From Clavaria fumosa (Eukaryota > Basidiomycota > Agaricomycetes > Agaricales > Clavariaceae): a stretch of 64,000 bases of DNA. The stretch is taken from positions 2,894,501 to 2,958,500 of the forward strand of contig OX637795.1 in assembly GCA_951802425.1 (NCBI GenBank), written 5' to 3'. The translations under genes and the position numbers were made by a program. Positions 34,366 to 46,205 of this stretch are shown one piece after another; position 1 is the stretch's first letter; each line of letters opens with the position of its first letter. The notes under the pieces are model-generated. The model saw only the letters and a list, made by a program, of their open reading frames with translations. It did not search any database and was not told where the DNA came from.

Positions 34366-34600
34366 AGTATGTATCATGCTTATCTGGATGTCTATCTACA
34401 ATAGCATTTTTGTCATGTTCACTCTTGGCTCTGAACTGAATTTCACAACTAGTTAAGGGCCTGTGGTGTTGCCACTAATAAAGCAGGCTGGGGCAGTGCC
34501 TAGGCTCTGGTGTCATGTCTGGGACTCATGTATTTTAATATAAGTAAAGGACAAAACCATTCAAGGAGCAGGCAGGGGTTAAGGCCAACTCAGCTGAGTG
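34366..34600. other. 3' flank of DNA2
   Basis: No gene seen. Presumed 3' untranslated region and spacer before the low-complexity block. Confidence 0.4.
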
Positions 34601-35972
34601 GTTGAAGGCTGCCAAAACATGTCAGAACATGACTACTACACACACCAATCCACACACTCACACATGCTCACCCCAATGCTCTTACCTGCTTCTTCACCCA
34701 CTCTACCTCAGTCACTCTCAGTCACCCCTCACCCTCATTCCCTTTACCCTCACCTACTCTCCCATCAGTCACCCTAACCCCTGCTGACCCTTCCTTTTCC
34801 TTTTCCCTTTCCCTTTCCCTTTCCCTTTCCCTTTCCCTTTCCCTTTCCCTTTCCCTTTCCCTTTCCCTTTCCCTTTCCCTTTCCCTTTCCCTTTCCCTTT
34901 CCCTTTCCCTTTCCCTTTCCCTTTCCCTTTCCCTCACAACCAATTTCACTCTCACACCCTCAATCACCCCAACCTTACCCTCATTCACCCTTACCCTATT
35001 AACTTTTACCTTTACTCACCTTCACCTTCACTCATCTCAACACCCCTTGCTCACCCTTGCCATTACATTTTCTTGCCCCACTCACCCTAACAACCCTCAG
35101 ATACTGCCATTCCAGTTCCTCACATAGCCTCACACCAATACTCACACTCACTCACATTCACCCTCACATACTCTCCTTAATCACCCCAGTCACCCCTCAT
35201 AACTTTCAATTACCCTGAATCATTCTCACTTCACCCTCACCCTCCCCTCAGTCATCCTCCCTGCTTACCCTTCACCTACCCTCACCCTCACCCTCACCCT
35301 GACAATCTAATAAGAAAGGGATATCCTCAGATACTGCCATTCCCAAATCCCTTACACAACCTCACCAATCACACCAATGCTCACACTCACTCACCCTCAC
35401 TCACCCTCACCTCTCTGACCTCTCCCCCTGACTCTCCATCACTCCCCTTCACCATCCTCAGATACCCCCAGGCTCAGTCATGCTCACCCTCATGTACCCT
35501 TGCCTCACCCTCACCCACCCTGACAACCCTCAGATTACTGTAGTCAGATAATGCCATGCCCAGTCCCTCACATAGCCTCACCCTCACTCACACCCATACC
35601 CACTCACCCACCCTCACCTATCAGACCTCACTGACTCCCCCTGATTCTCCATGACTTTTCATGGTTCCCTTCACCATCTTCAGATACCCCTGGGCTCTGT
35701 CACACTCGCCCTCACATACCCTCACTCACCCCCACTCTTATTCACCTTCACCCTCACCTTCACCCTCTCTTCAGATAACCTCACTCTACTTACCCTCACC
35801 TCACCCTCATGCTTGCCTTCATCCCTCAATCACCCTTACTCTCACTCTCACTCACCCTCACTCCCCTGATCATTCACCTTCACCCCCACCTCAACCCTCA
35901 TCTTCAGTTACCCTCACTCTGACTGCCCTCACCCTCACCCTCATGCTGACCTTCACCCCTCAATCACTCTAC
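34601..35972. repeat. CACCCT-rich low-complexity DNA with a (CCCTTT)n array
   Basis: About 34,790-34,934 is a nearly perfect CCCTTT hexamer array of some 23 units. Around it are imperfect CCCTCA/CACCCT runs. A block beginning cctcagatactgccattcc recurs at ~35,095, ~35,330 and, diverged, ~35,540, so larger units are also repeated. Strong strand asymmetry (C and T on plus). Open frames here (runs of RE dipeptides on minus) are artefacts. Confidence 0.85.
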
Positions 35973-36072
35973 TGTTAGGACTGCTTACCTAAGCTGCCAC
36001 AACAAATACTGAAGACCAATAGCAAATAGTGAAAAGTGAATGCAGCCATGACCTTTCACAACCTTGGGGAGT

Positions 36073-36175
36073 GTTAGGACTTGTCCTGTCTTGTGAATAG
36101 TGCCAAAGGTCAATTCGTTGGTGACCAGTCCTGCCGGTCCTGTGAACTGTTAGGGCCTGTCCTGTCTTGTAAGTA
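36073..36175 (-). repeat. Reversed E2-family LTR ends (outer piece)
   Basis: In reverse orientation this matches the end of the E2 LTR (tgttagggcctgtcctgtct). Two such ends occur in succession, at 36073 and 36148, and a third TGTTAGGAC start lies near 35,974. The 36148 copy is interrupted at 36175 by the palindromic transposon and continues at 37774. Confidence 0.8.
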
Positions 36176-37771
36176 CAGTGACTCAAAAAACTGTCCAGAT
36201 GTTTTGTGCTTTTGGATTATTTCAGCAATATCTCAATAACAGGTCAAGAAGCAGACATGTAAAACACACCATCTGATAGCCCTACCTCTTGGCTATCTGT
36301 CCATGTGTTCAGTTTTAACCTATGTTCAGTTTAAGTTGAGATATTTGGCCTTGTTTGTTGGTGTGTCATCTGGACAGTTTTTTTGCAGGCATCAAAAAGT
36401 AGAATAATTGAATGAATTTGTTGAATGGGTATCCCAATAAACAAAATAATGTTACCAGACCACTTTCTAGTATATAGGGAGGGCCTTCCTTCACTTTCCT
36501 CCAACTTTCCCACCATGAAGCAGCTCCCTACTAAGGGTAAGGCATCCATCATCTCTATGGTGGGAAATGGTGATTCCTGTCACAAATTTGCTGTTAGGCT
36601 TTGTGTTAGCCACTATACTGTCTCTGGACTGTGCTTCCAAACCTCTAGGACTCTTCCTGAAAGTGATTTGGTCACTTTTGACCCCCAATTACTATAATTC
36701 AGTACAGCTTATCACCATAAACAAGGCTGAGATAGCTTCCCACCTCAAAAATAAGCTTAGAAATCAAAGGGAGAGTGTGTAGAACTGAGCTACAGTATGC
36801 CTAGAAGTGTTTTAAAAGTGTTGGGAGTTATGCAAAGTACAAAATTACTTGTTGTTTACTTACTTTGAATGTCTGCAAATGACTGTCAGGTTGACACCTT
36901 CACAAACAAATGCAAATATCTCAGCTTATGCTGGACTTGTGTTGAAGCTAAATATATGGACAGATAGCTGAGCAGGAGGGATATCAGATGATGCATTTCA
37001 TATGTTTCCTCATTTAGTCATTACTGAGGTATTGCTGACATAATCCAAAAACATGAAACATCTGTACCATTTTTTGAGTCACTGTAAGTAAACAACAAGT
37101 AATTTTGTACTTTGCATAACTCCCAACACTTTTAAAACACCTCTAGGCATACTGTAGCTCAGTTCTACACACTCTCCTTTTGATTTCTAAGCTTATTTTT
37201 GAGGTGGGAAGCTATCTCAGCCTTGTTTATGGTGATAAGCTGTACTGAATTATAGTAATTGGGGGTCAAAAGTGACCAAATCACTTTTAGGAAGAGTCCT
37301 AGAGGTTTGGAAGCACAGTCCAGAGACAGTATAGTGGCTAACACAAAGCCTAACAGCAAATTTGTGACAGGAATCACCATTTCCCACCATAGAGATGATG
37401 GATGCCTTACCCTTAGTAGGGAGCTGCTTCATGGTGGAAAAGTTGGAGGAAAGTAAAGGAAGGCCCTCCCTATATACTAGAAAGTGGTCTGGTAACATTA
37501 TTTTGTTTATTGGGATACCCATTCAACAAATTCATTCAATTATTCTACTTTTTGATGCCTGCAAAAAAACTGTTCAGATGACACACCAACAAACAAGGCC
37601 AAATATCTCAACTTAAACTGAACATAGGTTAAAACTGAACACATGGACAGATAGCCAAGAGGTAGGGCTATCAGATGGTGTGTTTTACATGTCTGCTTCT
37701 TGACCTGTTATTGAGATATTGCTGAAATAATCTAAAAGCACAAAACATCCAGACAGTTTTTTGAGTCACTG
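36176..37771. mobile_element. Palindromic Tc1-related transposon
   Basis: The 1,596-bp element starts cagtgactcaaaaaactgtc, ends with its complement and is flanked by TA (36174-36175, 37772-37773). Two ~687-bp arms (36176-36862, 37085-37771) are near-identical inverted copies. Each contains the same short frame (starting MKQLPTKGKASIISM) resembling the N-terminal helix-turn-helix of a Tc1 transposase (CHKFAVRLCVSHYTVSGL). No DDE domain is present. The 222-bp spacer ends with another transposon tip (ttttttgagtcactg) next to TA. It is therefore a non-autonomous palindrome built from two copies of one transposon end. Confidence 0.9.
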
Positions 37772-37773
37772 TA

Positions 37774-37922
37774 ATGCCAAAGGTCAACTTGTTGGTGACC
37801 AATCTTGGAAACTCGCTAAGACCAGTCAACTGTTGAGCACAGTCAAGAATGCTCAGTCCCGGAAGGTCGTGAAGACGTCTGAGAAGATATGAGAATGAGT
37901 AGAGACAAGTAGAGAGGAGGGA
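37774..37922 (-). repeat. Reversed E2-family LTR (inner piece)
   Basis: This continues the LTR broken at 36175 (ccaaaggtcaacttgttggt, then ctgttgagcacagtc). It stops where the LTR of E4 begins at 37923, so E4 inserted into this LTR or removed the rest of it. Confidence 0.8.
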
Positions 37923-38147
37923 TGTAAGACTCTCTATCCCTCAAAAGAACCGGACTCAATGGTATATTGAGTATGGTATTTCTAATTAGAGGGATCTACC
38001 CTCTGTGTACAGTTGCAACATGGTATATATAGGTGAGCAGCCCTCTAGGGGCCACTGATGTAAGCATAGCCAAAGCGGCTATGCTAGTAGACTATTATAG
38101 TATATAGCTTATGTAATATAGGAACAGAAAAGGCCTATAGCCTTACA
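37923..38147 (-). repeat. E4 3' LTR
   Basis: A 225-bp LTR with perfect 6-bp inverted ends TGTAAG/CTTACA, next to a polypurine tract on the minus strand (38148-38160 region). The partner LTR is not in the window, so LTR divergence cannot be measured. Confidence 0.85.
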
Positions 38148-38190
38148 CCCTCCCCCTCCGGAGAGGCCCCAACCAGGATCGTATAATAAT

Positions 38191-40560
38191 TTACAAGGGG
38201 CGCATCCCCTTGGGCAGGGTTACCGCCATGTCACCGGGTGCAATCCCCTCCTGGGGCCTTCGCCTGGTGCTGACGGGTCCTACCTGGTGGTCTGTGCGAC
38301 CTGCCCCCAGTTGGACAGCGTGTCACGAGTGGCACGCCCCGGTGGGGGGTGCCCCAGGTGCCACTGTCTCGTCCTGCAGGGTAGGCATATTTTTCAAGAG
38401 CTCAGACACTCAGTCCGAGCCCTGCTCGTAGTCGCATGGCGGCTCACCCTCATCGTCACTCCAGTCAGGCAATGACACAACAGGCCTCTTCACAGCCTTA
38501 GCGGCTGATGACTTAGCCGCTTTCTTTTTTTGTTTTTGAGAGGGCCCCGCACCCTCTGTCTGGGATATTGTTAAACCCCCAATAGGTAGTCCTAGGGGGT
38601 TTCTAACAGTGGATGTGCTTCCACTGTCTTCCAGGGGCGCCTCGCCCCTCTGTTCGTCTCCTGTCTTCTCACCCAACCAAAGATGGCACAGACGCGCCCC
38701 ACACCCTATGCACTCTAGCAGTGCATATGTCCAGGGAGGTATGTGAGGCTTCTCCCGTTCACCCAGTGCTAGCTGGATATCATCGTCCAAGGGGACATTC
38801 CCCTTTCACACGTACTCGCATGCCCACGTGAGTACAAATTCATCCCAGAGCTCCGTTTCCCCAATGGAGACTCTGGCATCTACAAACGCCTCGATCATCT
38901 GCGTGACGGTTGGTGTTATCTTTGTGTTCCAGTGCCTGGAATGTCATACAGGGAGCACTCTCCCTTTGATGGCCTGTGCATATGCCCCCTTTGACACAAA
39001 GAGGGCTACAGCCATAGCTAGGAATGGGTGTCGCATTCGGGCCTGGGATGGTGCGCATGCCATTATGGTGCGCCAGATGGCCACCTTGCATGCAAAGGAC
39101 AGGGGTGAGTCCCCGTCTTTATCAATACCAAGGATGGCCACTCTGCCCATCCTTATGTTGGCGGCCCAGCAGTGCAGGTCTGACACTGTGCCTCTGTCGC
39201 CTTTTGGATTCATAGGGGGAATTTCCCCCTTCTCCCCTACAAAGGAGAGCCACAGCTCTTGGGGGAGCAATGGCTCCCTGGTCTCTACAAACTCCCTAAT
39301 GGGAGGTGCAACCACTCTTGCCACTGTCAGCGGCAATGTCTGGTACAACGGATAGGAGGGTGCTCCCCCTCCTGTGACTTCCAAGGGTCCTGCCCTCAGG
39401 GATGGGTCACCCATCCCTCCGCTCTCTCGCAACATCTGCCCCTGCAGATGGCATGCCACCCGGTCTGCCAATTTCTCGATGCCAGTAGGAACTCTCCAGT
39501 TCCTCAACAGCCAGTCCTCAACTGGCATAGGCAGCTTTCCTGCTGCCGTGTTCTTCTGGGCCTCCTTAATGGCCCATCGCATCTTCATTATGGCAGTCAT
39601 ATTGTAACTGCCGTCAGGCACTCCATGATGTGCCTGCTGGTTGAGGGCTATCACCTCCTCAACCGTCTTCAACTCAACAACCCATGCACTGGGTTTGATG
39701 GACATCCCTGATGGCCAGGGATAGCCATCTGGAGCCCTGTCCGGGTGGGGAGCGTTAAAGGGATAACCCCTTGTCGGAGGCGCAAGCACCGTCTCCGCAA
39801 ATGTTCGTTTATGCCTCAATGAGGCATCAGGGTTCTGCTGGCTAATACCAGCAGGTGGAAGAGGGGGATACCCCTCCTCAATGTTCATGGGGACGTCCAT
39901 ATCTCCCATAGGCAGTGCTATGTCTGCGTACGAGACAGCCACGCAGGCCCTTTTAGGGTCCCGCTCCAAGGGATCCCTTTTAGGTCCCTTCCCTTTCGCC
40001 GCAGTTCGCAATGCAGCGAGCTCCTCATTGGTGCTTGCCAACTTCTCCATCAAGGAGAGAATCTTCTCCTGCTCACTTCTAAGGCCCTCCTTGACCTTAT
40101 CCAGACTATCATAAGCTTTTTCAAGCTTTTGCCGGTGCCCAGCACAAAGGGCATTGCCCTTCTCATATTCCTCATGCAAGTCGTCCAGCTTGCACTGCAT
40201 CATCCTGAGCTCTGGCCTGAGTTCACGCCTAGCACTTTCCTGTGCTTCCTTAAGCGTTTGTTGAAACGCTTCATCTGAGTGCAATAGCGACTCGAAGATG
40301 TGATGACAGAACCCAATGCACTGAGTGCACCGGGATCCATGAGTGATTGCATGAATCATGTGATCTTGGACCCAGGGGAGGGTTTCCTCCCCTTGCAACA
40401 ACAACGGCTTGGACAACCCAGCCATTCCGATGATACTTGTCAGTAATGAGTTCCCTGGTGCGAGGCCAGGGATGGCGGCAGTGGCAGTAGAGGCAGCGGC
40501 GGTAGCAGCAGTGGCGCGGGTAGCGCAAGGAGATGGGGTTTCCCCCATCGGATCATCCAT
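38191..40560 (-). pseudogene. E4 accessory ORF downstream of integrase
   Basis: One frame of 789 codons on the same strand as pol and 3' to it. From ATG 40560 (MDDPMGETPSP) it has an alanine/threonine-rich start, a short cysteine motif (RCTQCIGFCHH), a long coiled coil (~100-200, DDLHEEYEKGNALCAGH..), an acidic/proline region and a folded-looking C-terminal half (AWVVELKTVEEVIALNQQAH; RMGRVAILGIDKDG). Basic tail KQKKKAAKSSAAKAVKR near 38,500. It is broken by three TGA codons (38944-38946, 38806-38808, 38323-38325), each plausibly CGA originally, and ends with TAA at 38191-38193. I do not recognise the family. It is not an envelope-like protein: no signal peptide or membrane anchor is evident. 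Confidence 0.6.
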
Positions 40561-40840
40561 TGTAAAAAATGGTTGATGAAGAAAAGAGAAAAAGAGGGTG
40601 GGCTCTCTTAAGGTTTTGTACCTTACGGTGGAGCCACCACATGACTCAATCACTGTGGCTAACGACCCCACAGACTGGCTCGATCGCGTTTACTACTCTG
40701 CGCAGGCGCTCCATCCACACTCTGCTCAAGGGCGCCTAGGTAGCGCCCTCCATGAGTCTACACCTTGTAGTTCAAGGTAGTGGTCTAGAGCTGCTAGCTC
40801 TTTGACTCCCATATATGGCTCCCAAGTTGTATCCCCAACA

Positions 40841-43488
40841 TCAGACCTCGCATTCTAGGTGGCGTCCTTCCCACCTATGGCCAATAATGGTGTCTACTAG
40901 CCATTCCTCCTTCGAGTCCACACCAAAGTCATAAAAGACTTTCACTTCATGATGCGGGAACAACGTGTTGTCATTTGGCTCATGTTGCCGCAACTGGCTG
41001 ACATGGAACGTCAGGTGGATTCTCCTCGACTTTAGCGAGTCAGGGAGCTCCAGCTCATACGTCGATGATTCCGGTCTACACAACCATATTGGGTAAGGCC
41101 CAATAAACTTCAGCATGAGCTTTCTAGCTTGTTTTTTAGGGAGATTCAAGTTCTCCATTGAGAGGTAGACTAATTCTCCCTCTCTAAATGGGTGCTCTGC
41201 CCGTCTATGCTGGTTAGCGTAAAACATCTGGTGGACACAACTTTCAATAATCGCGTCGTGCACCATTGCAAGGTTGAGCGCGGCTTTCTCTGCGAATATC
41301 CTTACACCTCTGGGCACCGCCCGGAGGTCGTCTGGCAGCTCTGCCATCATCTGGGGCATGTACCCATAGGTGAGCTCAAACGGGGCAAACCCCATCGATG
41401 CGCTTATTGATGCGTTAATGGCAAATTCAACCATTGGGATTCGCTCCGCCCAATCCGTCTGGTCCGGTTGGACCACAGATTGGAGGATCTGAGACATGGA
41501 TCGGATCGACCGTTCCGTCGCTCCATCCATCTGTGGATGGAAAGCTGTGGACATCCACAGCTTGACACCGAGTAGTTGGTGCGTTTCCTGCCAGAAGGCA
41601 GAGGTGAATCTAGGATCACGGTCAGACACGATCGATCCTGGCAGCCCATGTAGTCTCACTACATGGGTTAGAAAGAGCCAGGCTAGCTCTGCTGCCATTA
41701 CCGACACAGTAACTGGTACTAGATGTACCAGTGAAGTGAGGCAGCAAATCACCACCCAGAGGTAGTCCGCCTCTCTTGACATAGGGAATGGACCTACAAA
41801 GTCCATTCCTATTGATTCCCAGGGCCGCCTGGGGATTGGAAGGGTGTGTAGAAGCCCTTGCGGCTTCTGCGGGGAAGTCTTGCTCGTCTGGCACACGCCG
41901 CACGACGTACAAAACTTATCGATGTCTTTAGACACTGATGGCCACCAGTAGTACCGACAGACATAATCTGTCATTATCTGCGACCCCATGTGTACTAGGA
42001 CTGCATGGGCTTCCTGGATTATTATTCCAGGGATGCTTTTTCCTTCATGAAGGGTACAAGGTACGCAGAGCACCTCGTCTCCCTTTTTATTCTTGGAGAA
42101 GATCAGGTCCTCCCTGATCTTAAAACCGGTGTAGTTTCCCGGTTGTTCCAAAATTATTTTGAACAGGCGATCCTGTTCATAGCCATCACAGATGCTTTGC
42201 AGCATCCTGCTATCCCCCCTTCCATGCGGGGCCTTAAGGGCACGAGCATCTCATCCCTCACATCCCCGTCCGCCTGGGGCACAGGCGGCAGTTGCTCCTG
42301 CTCAGTCTCCTGGTCTGCGGCAGGTGCGCATACTCGTAGTGCACGCACCTCCTCCAGGCATCTGCAGGGCAATTCATCCCCTTCAGGGTCAAGGCGAATG
42401 TCTGCCTTCATGTACTCATGATCCGGATGAATCTCATCCATTGCGTCATTCATATGGTACCGCGAAAGGCCATCCACAACCTTGTTGCGCTTGCCTTTAA
42501 TGTAAGTGATGGAGTAATCAAACCTCTCCATATACTCCATCCACCTGGCCTGCTGGCCAGACAAGCACATTTGGTTCTTAAAGAACCCCAGTGCTTCGTG
42601 GTCTGTGACCATGTTGATTCATCTACCAAGGAGTTTATCCTCCCATTTCTGTAGCGATTCGACAATCGCTAAGGCCTCCCAGTCCCAAGTTTTATAACTA
42701 AACTGGGCCAGGCTGAACCTTTTAGACATAAACCCTGCCGGACGGCAGGTTTCCCATGTCTTTCCTTGGCCATACATGGCCCCTACGCCCAACACCAAGG
42801 CATCGCACATGAGCCATATTGGCTCCTGTACCGCCATGTCTACCAGGCATAATATTGGCGTTTTACACGCCAATGCCTTAATCATCTCCATGCACTTGTC
42901 ATGGAGTGGTCTCCAGTGAAACATTCACGTTTCACTACACAGACTGGCCAAGGGGCCGGTATAAGTGGACAGATCGGGCATGAACTGTCCGATGTACTGT
43001 ACTAATCCAAGGAACCTCTATACCTCATTAATGCTTGTCAGCATTTTCCAGTTATGGATTTTATCCATTTTTTCCACTGTAACGTGGATTCCTCGGGCAT
43101 CTATAATATGCCCTAAGCAATCTATGCTCTTCGCGTATAGCGAGCACTTCTTCTTGCTCAAGAAAAGGCTCGTGCCTTTGAGGGTCTCAAAGACCATTTT
43201 TAAGTGATGCTCATGGTCCTCCAAGGTCTTGGAGAAGACGAATACATCGTCTAAGTACACATGCACATACTTTCCCAACTGATGACGAAATATGTGCGTC
43301 ATCAGGTGCTGGAAGGTAGCAGGGGCATTACAATCCCCTATCTGCATCACCTGTGAGAACATGGTGCCCAAGACGGTCGCAAACACCGTCTTCCACATGT
43401 CCTCAGGCTCTACGCGTACTTGCTCGTACACGTCCGATAGGTCAATCTTTGACCTATACGCAGCTCTAGCCACGTCCTGTCTGATCAC
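40841..43488 (-). pseudogene. E4 pol (RT-RNase H-integrase, broken)
   Basis: Partial Pol: reverse transcriptase from SKIDLSDVYEQVRV with YLDD (~43,250), RNase H region (WEALAIVESLQKWEDKLLGR; VTDHEALGFFKNQ), integrase with CGVCQTSK zinc motif, GMDFVGPFP, VSDRDPRF and HPQMDGATER. Breaks: TAG at 43018-43020 (likely CAG), TGA near 42,925 and 42,615 (likely CGA), and a one-base frameshift in a G-run near 42,205-42,230. Integrase itself (42205-40841) is uninterrupted and ends after a GPY-like region (KFIGPYPIWL) with a chromodomain-like tail only weakly visible. Confidence 0.85.
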
Positions 43489-43499
43489 CAGATGCTGGC

Positions 43500-46205
43500 A
43501 TATCCATGCATGGAGATATTCTAATTAGAACAATATGACTAGTGCATTTGTATTGTAAATTACCATTTGCAAATATATTCTAATTAGAATTGATTGAGGC
43601 TGTGCTCTAGGCTAAGGTAGTAATGCATCAGATACTGTAATTACCAATCAATTGTATGATGCATTGGCTTACAAACTCAATATGGAGCAGTGCATCCATG
43701 AAATCATGCATTATGAATTGTAATTACAAATCAGATTGGTGCATCACCAAATGTAATTACAAATCAGATTGGTGCATCAGCAATTGTAATTACAAATCAG
43801 ATTGGTGCATCACCAAATGTAATTACAAATCAGATTTGTGCATCAGCAATTCTGATTACAAATCAGATTGGTGCATCAGCAATTCTAGTCACAAATCAGA
43901 CTCATGCATCAGTAATTGTAATTAGTAATCAATTGTGCCATGCATTATCAATTGTAATAACAAATCACACTCATGCATAAGTAATTGTAGTTATTAATCA
44001 ATTGTGTCATGCATCAGCTTATATGGAGCATTGCATGCAGGCTATCATGCATTATCAATTCTAATTACAAATTAGATTGATGCATGATTGTTAATCAACT
44101 GTGTCATGCATCAGCCTATATGGAGCATTGCATGCAAGCTATCATGCATTATGAATTGTAATTACAAATCAGACTCATGCATCAGTAACTGTAATTATTA
44201 ATCAATTGTGTCATGCATCAGCTTATATGGAGCATTGCATCCAGGTAAACATGTATCATGCACTGCAATTACAAATCAATTGTATCATGCATCAGCTTAT
44301 CTGGAGCATTGCATCCATGTAATCATACATTATGAATTGTAATTACAAATCAACTTGGTGCATCATCAAAAGCAAAAATTCAATGTTGAGCAGCCCTGTG
44401 CCTGGTCCCTCAAGATATAATAAAATATATATCAGAAAATCGGCAAAAATCAGGAGATTCTGAATCTGAACATGACATGTTTGTATCTGCTCTCATTCAG
44501 AGTCAATTTGCAAAATACACAAAATATATTTGTTTTTCCTCAATTCTGCAGTACTCTGGCTTGAAAATGGATAGCTAGAGGATTCACACACAACCTGTGG
44601 ACATATGGAAAGGGTGTGGATTAGTTTAACAACCCTTCCACCATCTCTGTCACCTCCCTGGAATCCATTACCAGGAATTAGAGTGTTATTGGCCTGGGAG
44701 CCTGGCTATTTGTTAGATTGCAAAATCCAGCCATCAGACTAGACCATATAACATGTAATACAACCTCACAAAATCCCATAATATTTGGTGCAGATCTACA
44801 GATTCCCCATGTCTATTTTCCCAAAATTCTCAAAATCTCTCCCCATATAGCCCCCTTTGTCAAATCACATATTCCTATTAACAAGTAGCTGACAATGTAT
44901 ACATAAAGACATGTTCAAAGTTTGGTGAAGTTAGGCCAAGTTCTCAAGAAGATAGCTCTGAATAAGTCTTTTGGAAGACAGTCAAGGTCTTGTCTATCCT
45001 TGCCTTCATCTTTGCCTTCATGTTAGACTGTCTTCCAAAAGACTTATTCAGAGCTATCTTCTTGAGAACTTGGCCTAACTTCACCAAACTTTGAACATGT
45101 CTTTATGTATACATTGTCAGCTACTTGTTAATAGGAATATGTGATTTGACAAAGGGGGCTATATGGGGAGAGATTTTGAGAATTTTGGGAAAATAGACAT
45201 GGGGAATCTGTAGATCTGCACCAAATATTATGGGATTTTGTGAGGTTGTATTACATGTTATATGGTCTAGTCTGATGGCTGGATTTTGCAATCTAACAAA
45301 TAGCCAGGCTCCCAGGCCAATAACACTCTAATTCCTGGTAATGGATTCCAGGGAGGTGACAGAGATGGTGGAAGGGTTGTTAAACTAATCCACACCCTTT
45401 CCATATGTCCACAGGTTGTGTGTGAATCCTCTAGCTATCCATTTTCAAGCCAGAGTACTGCAGAATTGAGGAAAAACAAATATATTTTGTGTATTTTGCA
45501 AATTGACTCTGAATGAGAGCAGATACAAACATGTCATGTTCAGATTCAGAATCTCCTGATTTTTGCCGATTTTCTGATATATATTTTATTATATCTTGAG
45601 GGACCAGGCACAGGGCTGCTCAACATTGAATTTTTGCTTTTGATGATGCACCAAGTTGATTTGTAATTACAATTCATAATGTATGATTACATGGATGCAA
45701 TGCTCCAGATAAGCTGATGCATGATACAATTGATTTGTAATTGCAGTGCATGATACATGTTTACCTGGATGCAATGCTCCATATAAGCTGATGCATGACA
45801 CAATTGATTAATAATTACAGTTACTGATGCATGAGTCTGATTTGTAATTACAATTCATAATGCATGATAGCTTGCATGCAATGCTCCATATAGGCTGATG
45901 CATGACACAGTTGATTAACAATCATGCATCAATCTAATTTGTAATTAGAATTGATAATGCATGATAGCCTGCATGCAATGCTCCATATAAGCTGATGCAT
46001 GACACAATTGATTAATAACTACCATTACTGATGCATGAGTCTGATTTGTAATTACAATTGATAATGCATGATAGCCTGCATGCAATGCTCCATACAAGCT
46101 GATGCATGACACAATTGATTAACAATTACAATTGCTCATGCATGAGTCTGATTTGTAATTAGAATTGATAATGCATGACACAATTGATTAATAATTAGAA
46201 TTACT
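43500..46205. mobile_element. Large foldback palindrome with tandem subrepeats
   Basis: Inverted arms of about 1.2 kb (43,803-44,983 and 45,026-46,205) surround a 42-bp spacer centred near 45,004. The inner ~640 bp of the arms look identical. The outer parts are built of gcatcagcttatatggagca and ttgtaattacaa-type subrepeats. The left side has an extra tandem array of six ~33-bp units (43,720-43,925). No protein is encoded. The structure resembles foldback-type elements, and it separates E4 from E5. Confidence 0.88.

Larger units (their letters stand above)
37923..43500 (-). mobile_element. E4: Ty3-type element, 5'-truncated, with extra ORF after integrase
   Basis: Minus-strand element: 3' LTR 38147-37923 (225 bp, TGTAAG..CTTACA), purine tract ggagggggaggg just before it, an extra ORF (38191-40560), integrase, RNase H and part of reverse transcriptase. 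It stops inside reverse transcriptase at about 43,500, where foldback DNA begins, so gag, protease and the 5' LTR are missing. Confidence 0.88.

Noticed and set aside
34790..34934. Telomere array
   Set aside because: The unit is CCCTTT rather than CCCTAA and it lies between a host gene and transposons, so it is an interstitial simple repeat.
34722..34988. Open frame of alternating R and E residues (minus)
   Set aside because: Direct translation of the CCCTTT simple repeat.
35973..36072. A further complete LTR starting TGTTAGGAC near 35,974
   Set aside because: Only the first few bases resemble the E2-family LTR end; the rest has no match in the window, so I could not support it as an LTR.
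43720..43925. CRISPR-like array of ~33-bp units
   Set aside because: The units are contiguous and lack unique spacers; the genome is eukaryotic; the array is part of a foldback element.
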